64,000 nt of DNA from Aurantiacibacter zhengii (GTDB lineage Bacteria > Pseudomonadota > Alphaproteobacteria > Sphingomonadales > Sphingomonadaceae). The notes under the pieces are model-generated. The model was not told the DNA's origin and searched no databases. It saw only the letters and a program-made list of their open reading frames with translations. Numbering within the stretch: the first letter of the stretch is position 1; each line of letters starts with the position of its first letter. Below are positions 44,601 through 53,711 of this stretch, in pieces. Location of the stretch: positions 124,001-188,000 of the forward strand of contig NZ_QXFL01000004.1 of NCBI RefSeq assembly GCF_003584125.1. Reading direction: 5' to 3'. A program made the position numbers and the translations under genes.

Positions 44601-45040
44601 TGATTATCTTTCGTGGCAAATTTCTCGAATGCGCGGCGCCATTCTTCGGGCTGGCGCCGCGGTCGGCCTGCGGGAGTAACGAATGCGGCAACGATGTCTA
44701 CTTGCGCCAGCAGTTCCTCCCCGCGCATCACCTTCTGTTCCATACGCGCACTGGCCGCGCGCAGTTCCAGTGCGCGGGTCTCTATCACCAGTTCATCGTC
44801 GAACCTGGCCGGGCGGCGCCATTTGATCTGCGCTTCGGACACGGCATAGACACCCTCGCCCGCCTCGAACGCCGCGCGCTGGTCGATACCCAGTACGCGC
44901 AGCAGGTCGCTGCGGGCGCGCTCGCACCATTTCAGGTAATTCGCGTGGTAGGCGATGCCGGACAGGTCCGTATCCTCGAAAAACACCCGAACCGGGTAAT
45001 AGTGGGTCGCCCCTTCGATTTGGCCGGAGGGTGGCTGCAA
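44597..45040 (-). CDS. ybgC: Tol-Pal-associated acyl-CoA thioesterase YbgC
   Basis: 147-residue hotdog-fold thioesterase. The motif VFFEDTDLSGIAYHANYLKW includes the catalytic Asp. The start is a TTG at 45040, with GGAGAG six bases upstream; no ATG or GTG is suitably placed. Heads the tol operon, as in many proteobacteria; its in vivo role there is unclear (acyl-CoA turnover, lipid homeostasis). Confidence 0.93.
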   Translation of the reverse strand: MQPPSGQIEGATHYYPVRVFFEDTDLSGIAYHANYLKWCERARSDLLRVLGIDQRAAFEAGEGVYAVSEAQIKWRRPARFDDELVIETRALELRAASARMEQKVMRGEELLAQVDIVAAFVTPAGRPRRQPEEWRRAFEKFATKDNQ

Positions 45041-45141
45041 TTGTCTCTCCTTCGATGAACGGCGGCTTACAGCCTGACTGCCGCCGAAAATTTAGTGCTT
45101 GGCGGCGAAACGAGTCGCGCGTGCGACCTGGCGAGGGAGGT

Positions 45142-45519
45142 TTACCGCGCGAGCATGGGGCCGAGCGGGCCGCCGCCGAACAGGTGGACGTGAAGGTGAG
45201 GCACTTCCTGTCCGCCGTTACGCCCCACATTTCCCAGCAGGCGATAACCGCGCACCACCAGGCCCTGCTCACGCGCAACATGGCCCACGGCGCGTACGAA
45301 ACCGGCGATTTCCTCTGCCGATGCCTTGGCCGAGAAATCGTCCCAGCTGACATAGTCGCCCTTCGGTATCACCAGGATGTGCACATCGGCCTGCGGGTTG
45401 ATGTCGTGGAAGGCCAGCGACCATTCGTCTTCGTACACCTTGTTGCACGGAATTTCACCGCGCAGGATCTTGGCGAAGATATTCTCGGAATCGTAGGGCT
45501 TCGTGGGGTCGACGCTCAT
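45142..45519 (-). CDS. HIT-family (histidine triad) nucleotide-binding protein
   Basis: 125 residues. Motifs NIFAKILRGEIPCNKVYED and the histidine triad VPHLHVHLFGG, the HINT branch, which hydrolyses AMP-lysine-type phosphoramidates. Its ATG overlaps the hisE stop (45519), so it is expressed with the histidine genes, a common arrangement in alphaproteobacteria. Confidence 0.93.
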   Translation of the reverse strand: MSVDPTKPYDSENIFAKILRGEIPCNKVYEDEWSLAFHDINPQADVHILVIPKGDYVSWDDFSAKASAEEIAGFVRAVGHVAREQGLVVRGYRLLGNVGRNGGQEVPHLHVHLFGGGPLGPMLAR

Positions 45520-45836
45520 CAGTCGGTGTTCCTTGCTGCTTTTTCGTCGAGGCCTGAGGTACCCTCCCGCCGGTCCAGTTCGGCCAGGACGTCGGACAGG
45601 GGGATCCCCTTCGCGCTCAGCAGTACCATCAGGTGGAAGAGAAGGTCGGCGGCCTCTCCGATCAGTTCGGTATCGCCGCCGGTCAGCGCCGCGATCACGG
45701 TTTCGGTCGCTTCCTCACCCACCTTTTCGCAGATCTTGGGCAAGCCCCTGGCGTTCAGCTTGGCAACGTAACTGCTGTCGGGGGAGGCGCTGCGGCGCCG
45801 GGCAATCGTGGTTTCGAGGCGGGCGAGTGTATCCAT
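45519..45836 (-). CDS. hisE: Phosphoribosyl-ATP diphosphatase HisE
   Basis: 105 residues, second step of histidine synthesis: hydrolyses PR-ATP to PR-AMP. The MazG-like helical core contains KICEKVGEEATETVIAAL and EAADLLFHLMVLL with the Mg-binding Glu/Asp pattern. ATG 45836 (MDTLARLE) is chosen over a start 12 nt upstream. Confidence 0.94.
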   Translation of the reverse strand: MDTLARLETTIARRRSASPDSSYVAKLNARGLPKICEKVGEEATETVIAALTGGDTELIGEAADLLFHLMVLLSAKGIPLSDVLAELDRREGTSGLDEKAARNTD

Positions 45837-45887
45837 CGCCGCTGGCAATGGTCGATACGCGGGTATCCGGTCAAGCCGCTTGGTGGT

Positions 45888-46058
45888 TCAATCCTGGTCC
45901 TTGCTACGCATGGACAGCCGCCGACCGATCAGCACACCGGCCACACCGATCGCGAACAGCGTAAGACCGGATGCCTCGGGCACCTGCGTCGCGCCCTCCG
46001 CCGCCGCGGGTGCGGCGCTGGCAAACAGGGCAGCGGCAATCGTGAGTCGGGACCACAT
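45888..46058 (-). CDS. Very small PEP-CTERM protein
   Basis: 56 residues, reading MWSRLTIAAALFASAAPAAA (signal), then a six-residue spacer (EGATQ), then VPEASGLTLFAIGVAGVLIG and a basic RRLSMRSKDQD tail. That is the tripartite PEP-CTERM sorting signal: a VPE-type motif, a transmembrane helix and positive residues. Almost nothing remains as mature protein after export and sorting. It sits between hisF and hisE on the same strand. I see no exosortase gene in the window. Confidence 0.6.
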   Translation of the reverse strand: MWSRLTIAAALFASAAPAAAEGATQVPEASGLTLFAIGVAGVLIGRRLSMRSKDQD

Positions 46059-46141
46059 GCGAATGGCAAAGGCGCATTCGCCGGTCTTTGCAAAGGCCGT
46101 GCGGCGACTGTCCCGTTATCGGACCCCCAGGGGGCCAAGTC

Positions 46142-46915
46142 TTAACCGCGCGCGGGGAGTCCCGCGTCGCGCAGCGCCTTGTGCGCCTGGGCTATGGTGT
46201 AGGTGCCGAAATGAAAGATGCTGGCAGCCAGAACCGCAGTGGCGTGCCCCTTGGTCACACCGTCGACAAGGTGCTGCAAGTTGCCCACGCCGCCACTCGC
46301 CACCACCGGAACAGTGACGGCATCGGCAATCGCGCGGGTGAGTTCTAGGTCATAACCCTTCTGCGTGCCATCGCCGTCCATGCTGGTGACCAGCAGTTCG
46401 CCTGCGCCAAGGTCTGCCAGTTTCACCGCATGTTCCACCGCATCGATCCCGGTTTCGCGCCTGCCGCCATGGGTGAAGATTTCCCAGCGTCCCGGCTCAC
46501 CCGGAGCGGATACACGGCGCGCATCGACACTGGCGACGGCGCACTGGCTGCCCATCCGGTCCGCGATGTCGGCCATGATTTCAGGGCGACGTACGGCGGC
46601 GGAATTCACCGCCACCTTGTCCGCGCCCGCCAGCAGCAGCGCACGGGCATCCTCGACTGAGCCGACACCGCCGCCCACCGTCAGCGGCATGAAACACACC
46701 TCTGCCGTGCGCTTCACGATGTCGAGCAGCGTCCCGCGACCCTCATGACTGGCGGAAATGTCGAGGAAGCACAGTTCGTCGGCGCCCGCCTCGTCATAGG
46801 CCTGCGCCTGTTCCACCGGATCGCCCGCGTCTTTCAGGTCGACGAAGTTTACACCCTTCACCACGCGGCCATCGGCAACGTCCAGGCAGGGGATTACGCG
46901 GATACGAACTGTCAT
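46142..46915 (-). CDS. hisF: Imidazole glycerol phosphate synthase subunit HisF
   Basis: 257-residue (beta/alpha)8 cyclase. Motifs [19 protein letters not shown] with the catalytic Asp, [14 protein letters not shown], and [19 protein letters not shown] with the second catalytic Asp. It uses ammonia from HisH to form IGP and AICAR. Its ATG overlaps the upstream small membrane gene by 4 nt. Confidence 0.97.
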   Translation of the reverse strand: MTVRIRVIPCLDVADGRVVKGVNFVDLKDAGDPVEQAQAYDEAGADELCFLDISASHEGRGTLLDIVKRTAEVCFMPLTVGGGVGSVEDARALLLAGADKVAVNSAAVRRPEIMADIADRMGSQCAVASVDARRVSAPGEPGRWEIFTHGGRRETGIDAVEHAVKLADLGAGELLVTSMDGDGTQKGYDLELTRAIADAVTVPVVASGGVGNLQHLVDGVTKGHATAVLAASIFHFGTYTIAQAHKALRDAGLPARG

Positions 46916-47190
46916 TCTCGTGTCGCCTGCTCAATATCGATCATCATCAGAGGCCCTTCAGTCACCGCCGCTGGCTCTTCCTCTGCCCGTTCGGCCTGGG
47001 CCTGGCCGAACAGCCAGAACATCAGGAACGCCATGTTGAAATAGAGCACCAGCGCCATCCAGTAACGATCGGGATCGTCCTTCTTCGTCAGGCGCAGCTT
47101 GCCAAGCCCTGTTACGCCGCGCCGCCAGTCGATAATGGCGGTCGCCAGCATGGCAAGGCACGCGACCAGAGCGATATCGGCAATGCTCAT
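46912..47190 (-). CDS. Small membrane protein inside the his operon
   Basis: 92 residues: an N-terminal transmembrane helix ([20 protein letters not shown]), a basic loop ([14 protein letters not shown]), a second helix ([18 protein letters not shown]) and an acidic C-terminal tail. Its start overlaps the upstream gene and its stop overlaps hisF, each by ATGA. No known domain; related small proteins occur in other Erythrobacteraceae his clusters as far as I recall. Confidence 0.75.
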   Translation of the reverse strand: MSIADIALVACLAMLATAIIDWRRGVTGLGKLRLTKKDDPDRYWMALVLYFNMAFLMFWLFGQAQAERAEEEPAAVTEGPLMMIDIEQATRE

Positions 47191-47453
47191 CGGTGCGACA
47201 TGGTCATTACAGCACCGTGATCGGTAAGCAGGTACGCAGCTGTCGTGGCGATGGCAGCAACCACAGCGTGCTGTATTGGAGCCTCATCCCATTTCATCCC
47301 ACGCCCCAGCAGGATCAGCGCGCCATAGACGATGGTGAATACCACCAGCCCGATCAGTGCGGATTGCGTATCGCCGAAGACCAGTCGAACAGCTCCTGAC
47401 ACCGCCGCGCCGCCAATACCGGGCAACAGGTAGGGGTTGTGGTCCGGGTTCAC
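47187..47453 (-). CDS. Small membrane protein inside the his operon
   Basis: 88 residues with two to three hydrophobic stretches (SALIGLVVFTIVYGALILLG; HAVVAAIATTAAYLL). Its ATG overlaps the hisA stop and its stop overlaps the next gene (ATGA at both ends), so it is firmly embedded in the histidine transcription unit. No assignable family or function. Confidence 0.72.
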   Translation of the reverse strand: MNPDHNPYLLPGIGGAAVSGAVRLVFGDTQSALIGLVVFTIVYGALILLGRGMKWDEAPIQHAVVAAIATTAAYLLTDHGAVMTMSHR

Positions 47454-48175
47454 CGGTTCGCCATCGCGATCGCAGTCGCCAGGTCCAGCTTGCCCTCGTA
47501 CAGCGCGCGGCCCGTAATCACGCCCTCGATGCCCTGATCGGCCTGCAATGCAAGCATGTGGATGTCATCCAGCCCCTTCACACCGCCGCTGGCGATAACC
47601 GGTATATCGACGCTGCGCGCCAGATCGACCGTCGCCTGCACGTTGCAGCCCTTCAGCATCCCGTCGCGCCCGATGTCGGTGAACAACAGGCTGGCGACGC
47701 CCGCGTCCTCGAACCGGCGGGCAAGGTCGCGCACGGGCACGTCCGACACTTGGGCCCAGCCCTCGGTCGCCACCATGCCATCCTTGGCATCCACGGCGAC
47801 GACGATGCCGTTTACCCACTCGCGCGCCATTTCCTTGACAAAATCGGGGTCCTTCAAGGCGGCAGAACCCATCACCACGCGCGCCACGCCAAGGTTGAAC
47901 CAGCCTTCCACGGCCTTTGCGTCGCGGATGCCGCCACCCAGTTGCACGTAGCCTGGAAACGCCTCGACAATAGCTTCCACCGCCTCGCGGTTCTCGGCGC
48001 GTCCGGCGAAGCTGCCGTCCAGGTCGACGACGTGCAGGTGCTCGGCCCCGGCCTCGGCAAAGATCATCGCCTGCGCCGCAGGGTTGTCGCCGTAAACGGT
48101 GGCGCGGTCCATATCGCCCTCGGCAAGGCGCACGACTTCGCCGCCTTTGAGGTCGATTGCGGGAAAGACGATCAT
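47450..48175 (-). CDS. hisA: ProFAR isomerase HisA
   Basis: 241 residues; isomerises ProFAR to PRFAR before the HisHF reaction. Motifs [17 protein letters not shown] (catalytic Asp), QLGGGIRDAKAVEGW and FTDIGRDGMLKGCN (second catalytic Asp). ATG 48175 overlaps the hisH stop by 4 nt and is preferred to an in-frame ATG at 48187. Confidence 0.96.
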   Translation of the reverse strand: MIVFPAIDLKGGEVVRLAEGDMDRATVYGDNPAAQAMIFAEAGAEHLHVVDLDGSFAGRAENREAVEAIVEAFPGYVQLGGGIRDAKAVEGWFNLGVARVVMGSAALKDPDFVKEMAREWVNGIVVAVDAKDGMVATEGWAQVSDVPVRDLARRFEDAGVASLLFTDIGRDGMLKGCNVQATVDLARSVDIPVIASGGVKGLDDIHMLALQADQGIEGVITGRALYEGKLDLATAIAMANR

Positions 48176-48804
48176 ACGGGTTTCCATTCGAGAAAACGGC
48201 GCATCAGGTCGATGCCGAAAGCCTGGCTCTTTTCGGGGTGGAATTGAACGCCCACGATGTTGTGGCGCGCGACCGCCGCCACGATGCCGCCGCCGTGATC
48301 AGTCATGGCGGCAACGTCCAGCCCGTCCTCCGGCACGAAGTGATAGGAGTGGAGGAAATAGGCCTCGCCTTCCTCCAGCAGTTCGTGGTCGCCGTGATGC
48401 GGCGTAAGTCCGACATCGTTCCAGCCCATGTGTGGTACCCGGATGTTCGGATCGGTTCGCTCGATCAACTGCACCTCTCCCGGTATCCAGCCGAGACCGG
48501 GGGTCGTCCCGTGTTCCAGGCCACGGTCGGCAAGCAGTTGCATGCCCACGCAAATGCCGAGGAAAGGCTTGCGGTCGCCCAGCACACGCTCCTCCAGCGC
48601 ATCGACCATGCCGGGGATGCTGGTGAGGCCTTCGTAACACGCGCGAAAGCTACCCACGCCCGGCAGCACGATACGGCGCGCGCCGCGTACCAATTTCGGG
48701 TCGTCCGTGACAGCGACATGCTCCGCCCCCGCCGCTTTCAGCGCGTTGTAGACAGAGTGAAGATTGCCAGCGCCGTAATCTATGAGTGCGATGGCCTCAG
48801 CCAC
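48172..48804 (-). CDS. hisH: Imidazole glycerol phosphate synthase glutaminase subunit HisH
   Basis: 210-residue class I glutamine amidotransferase. Catalytic Cys in [14 protein letters not shown], His and Glu in [16 protein letters not shown] 48804 starts the [14 protein letters not shown] region and overlaps the hisB end by 8 nt; longer in-frame extensions lie in hisB. It feeds ammonia to HisF. Confidence 0.96.
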   Translation of the reverse strand: MAEAIALIDYGAGNLHSVYNALKAAGAEHVAVTDDPKLVRGARRIVLPGVGSFRACYEGLTSIPGMVDALEERVLGDRKPFLGICVGMQLLADRGLEHGTTPGLGWIPGEVQLIERTDPNIRVPHMGWNDVGLTPHHGDHELLEEGEAYFLHSYHFVPEDGLDVAAMTDHGGGIVAAVARHNIVGVQFHPEKSQAFGIDLMRRFLEWKPV

Positions 48805-49390
48805 CGAGCTGCCCCTTAGTGCTGGGCACCGCGCCGCCCTTGCGCGCGTCCAGTTCGACCGCCTGCCGCATGGCGCGGGCAAAGCCCTTGTACAGCGCTT
48901 CGCAGATGTGATGGTTGTTGCTGCCGTAGAGCACCTGGCAGTGCAGTGTCAGACCGGCGGATTGCGCGACGGAATGGAACCAGTGTTCGATCAGCTCGGT
49001 ATCCCATTCACCCAGCTTTTCCTGCGTGAAGCGGGCTTTCCATACCAGATAGGGCCGACCAGAAATGTCCACCACCACGCGGGCCATGGTCTCGTCCATC
49101 GGCGAATGCGCCTCGCCATAGCGGCCGATCCCCGCCTTGTCGCCAAGGGCATCGGACAAGGCCTGCCCAAGCGCGATGGCGCTGTCCTCGGTTGTGTGGT
49201 GCTGGTCAACGTGCAGATCGCCAGCCACCTTCAGCGTGACATCTATCAGCGAATGGCGGCTGAACTGCTCCACCATGTGATCGAGAAAGCCGATCCCTGT
49301 GGATATGTCGTACTGCCCCGTCCCGTCGAGATTCACTTCGACAAGGATGTCCGTTTCCTTGGTTTTACGCTCTGTTCGCCCTGTACGCAT
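48797..49390 (-). CDS. hisB: Imidazoleglycerol-phosphate dehydratase HisB
   Basis: 197-residue monofunctional IGP dehydratase. Two Mn-binding His clusters are visible: [15 protein letters not shown] with [15 protein letters not shown], and [15 protein letters not shown] with [18 protein letters not shown]. First gene of the his cluster, divergent from sspB. ATG 49390 is used; the frame upstream is open but not conserved. Confidence 0.97.
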   Translation of the reverse strand: MRTGRTERKTKETDILVEVNLDGTGQYDISTGIGFLDHMVEQFSRHSLIDVTLKVAGDLHVDQHHTTEDSAIALGQALSDALGDKAGIGRYGEAHSPMDETMARVVVDISGRPYLVWKARFTQEKLGEWDTELIEHWFHSVAQSAGLTLHCQVLYGSNNHHICEALYKGFARAMRQAVELDARKGGAVPSTKGQLGG

Positions 49391-49496
49391 GGGGGGCAGC
49401 CTATAAGCGGATGCATCGCCCGCGCAAGCGGATTGGCGGGCATGACGGCGCGATTCCCGCTTGATTTTGCGCTGCACCAGCGTCACCTAGACCCCC

Positions 49497-50009
49497 ATGA
49501 GCGATGAAGCACCCGACAGTCTGATCCCGTACGACGAGATCGTGCAAGAGGCGTTGCGCGCCGTGGTCGGGCGAGTGCTTGGCCAGGTGGAACGCGATGG
49601 CGGCACCCTGCCGGGCAACCATCATTTCTACATCACGTTCAAGACCGGCGCGCCCGGCGTGGACATCCCGGCAAGCCTGACCGAACGCTTCCCGGACGAA
49701 ATGACCATTGTTCTGCAGAACAAGTTCTGGGATCTCGTGGTGACCGACACCGGCTTCTCGGTCGGGTTAAGTTTCAACCAGATTCCCAGCAAGCTTGTCA
49801 TCCCCTTCTCCGCGATCACCGCTTTCGTCGATCCGGCGGTGGATTTCGGTCTGCAATTCCAGGCCGCGCTGGAAGACGAACAGCCGGCCGCGCACGACGA
49901 TGCCGAAAACGATGCGCCGGGCGGCACGGAACGCCGCAGCCTTGAAGACGTTGCCAAGAGTGAGGACGGCTCCAATGTCGTCACGGTCGATTTCGGCCGC
50001 AAGAAATAA
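49497..50009 (+). CDS. sspB: SspB-family ClpXP adaptor
   Basis: 170 residues of the alphaproteobacterial SspB (DUF2460-independent, stringent starvation protein B) type. The conserved core is SLIPYDEIVQEALRAVV, HHFYITFKTGAPGVDIP and MTIVLQNKFWDLVV, binding ssrA tags. An acidic, variable linker leads to the C-terminal ClpX-docking tail (NVVTVDFGRKK). Delivers tagged proteins to ClpXP. Confidence 0.92.
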   Translation: MSDEAPDSLIPYDEIVQEALRAVVGRVLGQVERDGGTLPGNHHFYITFKTGAPGVDIPASLTERFPDEMTIVLQNKFWDLVVTDTGFSVGLSFNQIPSKLVIPFSAITAFVDPAVDFGLQFQAALEDEQPAAHDDAENDAPGGTERRSLEDVAKSEDGSNVVTVDFGRKK

Positions 50010-50045
50010 CCGGGCTCGATCATCGCGGGCCCATAAGGGGCTTTG

Positions 50046-50450
50046 ATGAGCGAAGAACTGGACCGCAAAGAGATACACCGCCTGGTAAGAGCGCGGCGCG
50101 GCAAGAGCGGCAACGTGCCCGGCCCTACCGAAAATCCTGCCACCAACCTGCTGCTGGCCGATGTCGTCATGCGCATGGGTTCCTACCTGCTGCGCGGCGG
50201 CGTGGAAAAGGCATTCCTTAACAAGCGATACGACAAGGATACGGCCAAGGACATCCGAGACAGCCGTTCGATTACTCGCACCCTGGGCTCCATCGCCGTT
50301 GCCAAGTTCGCCACCCGCTCCATTCCCGGCGCTGCCATCGTGGGCACGGGCATCCTTGGCAAGGTTCTGTATGACCACTCCAAGGCTCGCCGCGCGCAGA
50401 AGAGCGAAGGCGACGCGCAGCTTATCGAAAGGGCAACCGAAGATAGCTGA
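50046..50450 (+). CDS. Conserved protein of unknown function
   Basis: 134 residues. A basic N-terminal part (HRLVRARRGKSGNVPGPTEN) leads into a hydrophobic/amphipathic middle (LLLADVVMRMGSYLLRGGVE) and a Gly/Ala-rich stretch (SIPGAAIVGTGILGKVLYDH). Possibly membrane-associated. It lies between sspB and gmk in the same direction, 36 nt after sspB. I recall unnamed sphingomonad homologues but no domain. Confidence 0.8.
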   Translation: MSEELDRKEIHRLVRARRGKSGNVPGPTENPATNLLLADVVMRMGSYLLRGGVEKAFLNKRYDKDTAKDIRDSRSITRTLGSIAVAKFATRSIPGAAIVGTGILGKVLYDHSKARRAQKSEGDAQLIERATEDS

Positions 50451-50496
50451 CCTGCCCGGGCTTGATCCGGCCTCTGCCTCGCCGCATTAGCGGTGA

Positions 50497-51165
50497 ATGA
50501 CCGAATCCTTCCCCGCATCCTCACAGCCACTCGCCCGCCGCGGGCTCATGTTCATCCTGTCTTCGCCATCGGGCGCGGGCAAGACAACGATCGCGCGCAA
50601 GTTGCTGGGCGAGGTGCAGGGCATAGGCATGTCGGTTTCCGTCACCACCCGCCCGATGCGTCCGGGCGAAGTGGAAGGACGCGATTATCACTTCGTCGAC
50701 CAGCCCACCTTCGATGCGATGGTGGAAAACGGCGAGTTCCTCGAATGGGCCAAGGTCTTCGGCAATTGCTACGGAACGCCCAAGGCGCAGATCAAGGCGG
50801 GTCTGAAGGCCGGACAGGATTTCCTTTTCGACATCGACTGGCAGGGCACGCAGCAGCTCTATCAACGCATGGAAACCGATGTGGTGCGCGTGTTTCTGCT
50901 GCCGCCCAGCATTTCCGAACTGGAGCACCGGCTGCGCTCTCGCGGCACCGATAGCGACACTGTAATCGCTGCGCGCATGGAGCGCGCCCGGTTCGAGATC
51001 AGTCACTGGGATGGTTACGACTACGTCGTGATCAACGACGATATCGCGAGCTGCTACGACAAGGTGCTCACCATCCTGGAAGCCGAACGCATGAAACGTG
51101 CCCGGCAGACTGGCCTGGTCGATTTCACCCGCTGGCTGATGCAGGAACCGTCAGAACCGGCGTGA
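50497..51165 (+). CDS. gmk: Guanylate kinase
   Basis: 222 residues, phosphorylates GMP to GDP. P-loop SSPSGAGKTTIARKLLG, GMP-binding SVTTRPMRPGEVEGRDYHFV and the lid region. Slightly longer than E. coli Gmk owing to an N-terminal extension. Its 3' end overlaps the convergent S8 peptidase gene by 15 nt. Confidence 0.96.
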   Translation: MTESFPASSQPLARRGLMFILSSPSGAGKTTIARKLLGEVQGIGMSVSVTTRPMRPGEVEGRDYHFVDQPTFDAMVENGEFLEWAKVFGNCYGTPKAQIKAGLKAGQDFLFDIDWQGTQQLYQRMETDVVRVFLLPPSISELEHRLRSRGTDSDTVIAARMERARFEISHWDGYDYVVINDDIASCYDKVLTILEAERMKRARQTGLVDFTRWLMQEPSEPA

Positions 51166-53550
51166 CCAGCGCAGTGCAGCGCCCAGATCGTCTGGTGCCT
51201 GCGCATAATGGCCTGGCTGGCGCCGCAGGTAGACACTTGCCGCAGCGCTGCCGCCCCACAACTGCCCCGTCCATGCCATCTCGCCCGTGACCTCTCGCCC
51301 TTCGGGAGAGAGCAGCAGCGTTCGCACGGCATAGTCCGGAGCCAGCGTTTCGTAGTCGTAACCCACCGGCAGATTCAGGTTCAGCCCACCGGAATTTACA
51401 CGCAGCGGTTGTGCAAGGCGGAAGGCGAGCCGGTCGTCACTGTCAAACACGCCCTCGCGCTGCAGGTCCACGGACCAGCCATTGCTGGACAGGCGGGAGC
51501 CATCGGCGAGCAAGGGCGCGCTGCGCAGGCGCGTGAAGCCCTGCCGGTATGCCGCACCCAGCCGCCAGCGATCGTCCACATGCCAGCCGACATTTGCATC
51601 GAGGAACAGCGTGTCACTACCTGCGAGGCCGAACCCTTCGTGAAAGCGTGCGCCCAGCACAGTGCGGTCCTCGGCATTCCAGGTCAGGCCAAGCCCAACG
51701 TCCAGCGCACCGAAACGGCGGTCTAAGGCCAGGCCGAAGCTGGACAGGTCCTCCTGTGCGCGCAGCCCGCGCAGTTCGGCGGCGCGGCGCTGCGCGGCGG
51801 CAGTAACGGTGCTGCCGGTCTGCGCGTTTATCGTCAGACCCCAGCTGCCGATCTGCTGGCGCAGCGCCACGGCACTGTCGGATTGCACCAGCATGCCGGT
51901 ATCACCCGAAGGATTGCCCGCGATCATGAAGGAAGGTTGGCTGCGCCCCTGCAACGAGGCGACGAGGCCATCGGCCGATTGACGATAGGCAAAGCCCAGC
52001 TGTGTTCCCGGCGCAATGCGCAGGGCCACGCGCGCTGCCAGCACCCGCGCCTGCTCGGCCTCTTCCGGTTGCAGGCGGAGCATCTCGGCCCGTGGGAGCT
52101 GGCGCCCACTGGCATCGATGGAGAAAGCGACGCTGGCCGCGTCCGATCCGGCAGACAGGTGGCGCGTCCCCTGCCCCAGCGCATCGTGCAGCCGCTGAGG
52201 AATATCTGCCCCGCGCAGCGTTCCGGCGAGGTCTGTCGAAAAGGCCCGCTGGTACTTGTCCGTTATCAGGGTAGGCAGCGACGCTGCGACAAAGGCATCG
52301 CCCATGGCAGGCGAGGATACGGCGGTGCTGTCTCCCAGCGCCATGGCGACGTTCTCGCCGGCTAATCGCGTCGCACCGATGGGCTGAAATGCGCGGGCTA
52401 TATCTAGGATGCCGCGGCCGTAGACCGCGTCACTGCCGCTGGCGCCTGCATCGAAGGCGGTCTCCAGCAAGATTTCGGCAATCTGCGTGCCGGTCAGGTT
52501 GGGGAAGGCCTGCGCCAGCAACGCAGCAGCCCCCGCCACCTGCGGAGCGGCGAAGCTGGTGCCGGAAAACAGGTAGATGAACCCCTCGTCATCGATGAAG
52601 ATTTCACCGTCCTCGTAGACGCAGCAGATCGCCTCTCCCCGAGCGCTGAGGTAATATTGCGGATTGGTCCCGGCGCGGTTGGAGAAGTCGGAAATCTCGT
52701 ACTGCTCGTCCACGGAACCAACGATGATCACTCCGCCGTTACCGGTATTGCCCATGATCTCCGCGAAGGTTGTCAGTTCGCTGCGACCATCGTTGCCGGC
52801 GGCTACGACCACTAGCACGCCTGCGGCAACGGCATCGCGCACCGCGCCCCGCAGTTGCGAGGAGACCCCGCTCTCCCCGCCCAGCGATATGTTGATCACC
52901 TTTGCCTGGTTCGCCACTGCGTACGAGATGGAATCGGCAATGGCGCTGTCGGTGAAACCGCATTCGGTTGTGGGATCTTCCGGGTTGTCGCCCGCGCAAG
53001 AGCCCGGCTGGTCCGCGCGGATCGCGAGGATGGTCGAATCGTAAGCCATGCCCAGCACGCCCGTCCCATTGCGCGCTGCACCCGCCACCAGCGAGACGAG
53101 GGTGCCGTGGTCGTCCGTTCCCTCCACCTCGCGGCCGCCATAAATATCCGTTGAGGCGGGTGAGAGCCGTCCGGCAAATTCAGGGCTGTCGGGATCGATG
53201 CCCGTGTCGATCACGGCGATGGTTACACCGCTTCCGGCAAAGCCGCGGGCCCACGCGCTGGCGGCGTTGTGCTGTCCCGGCCCATCCGACCGGCGGAATT
53301 CCGCAGTGTTGAAAGCTGCGGGAGGGGGGACGACCGAGAAACTAGCCGAGGTAGGCGTGGGAGTCGGCGTGGGCGCAGGTGCCGGTGTCGGCGTCGGGGT
53401 TGGCGAAGGCGTAGGTGCCGGCGCAGGAGGCGGGGTCGAGACGATCGGCGCACCGCCACCACCCCCGCACGCGGCCAGCAGGGCGAGCACCGCCACCATC
53501 GATGCCGATTGCCAGCTACGCCGACGGACGAGAGTGCTTTCGTGTTTCAA
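51151..53550 (-). CDS. S8 subtilisin-like peptidase with lipobox and C-terminal autotransporter-type barrel
   Basis: About 799 residues from a TTG at 53550 with AAGGA seven bases upstream. The N-terminus has a lipobox LLAAC followed by five Gly and a Thr-Pro-Ala linker (about 40-75). The subtilase domain shows Asp (TIAVIDTGID), His (DDHGTLVSLVAG) and Ser (FSGTSFAAPQVAGAAALL). From about 530 on, beta strands alternate and the protein ends in Phe, as in an outer-membrane barrel (LGAALRWSRRF). Neisserial NalP has the same lipidated autotransporter-subtilase plan. Predicted surface protease. Confidence 0.88.
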   Translation of the reverse strand: MKHESTLVRRRSWQSASMVAVLALLAACGGGGGAPIVSTPPPAPAPTPSPTPTPTPAPAPTPTPTPTSASFSVVPPPAAFNTAEFRRSDGPGQHNAASAWARGFAGSGVTIAVIDTGIDPDSPEFAGRLSPASTDIYGGREVEGTDDHGTLVSLVAGAARNGTGVLGMAYDSTILAIRADQPGSCAGDNPEDPTTECGFTDSAIADSISYAVANQAKVINISLGGESGVSSQLRGAVRDAVAAGVLVVVAAGNDGRSELTTFAEIMGNTGNGGVIIVGSVDEQYEISDFSNRAGTNPQYYLSARGEAICCVYEDGEIFIDDEGFIYLFSGTSFAAPQVAGAAALLAQAFPNLTGTQIAEILLETAFDAGASGSDAVYGRGILDIARAFQPIGATRLAGENVAMALGDSTAVSSPAMGDAFVAASLPTLITDKYQRAFSTDLAGTLRGADIPQRLHDALGQGTRHLSAGSDAASVAFSIDASGRQLPRAEMLRLQPEEAEQARVLAARVALRIAPGTQLGFAYRQSADGLVASLQGRSQPSFMIAGNPSGDTGMLVQSDSAVALRQQIGSWGLTINAQTGSTVTAAAQRRAAELRGLRAQEDLSSFGLALDRRFGALDVGLGLTWNAEDRTVLGARFHEGFGLAGSDTLFLDANVGWHVDDRWRLGAAYRQGFTRLRSAPLLADGSRLSSNGWSVDLQREGVFDSDDRLAFRLAQPLRVNSGGLNLNLPVGYDYETLAPDYAVRTLLLSPEGREVTGEMAWTGQLWGGSAAASVYLRRQPGHYAQAPDDLGAALRWSRRF

Positions 53551-53711
53551 ATCAATTCCTTGTTCGCGATCTCGTCCATTCCGGTTCCTATCGTAACCTG
53601 GCCTGAACACGCGCGCCTGTCCAACGCTTGCCTTCGGCGCTTGTGTCCGCTGCACCAAGGGGCTAGCCGCGCAGACAGCAAGGGTTGAAGTCACGCAGGG
53701 AGCCACCGGAA

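Noticed and set aside
53340-53440. Short tandem repeats resembling a CRISPR or satellite
   Set aside because: They are in-frame Thr-Pro/Ala-Pro codon repeats of the lipoprotein linker, with no spacers.
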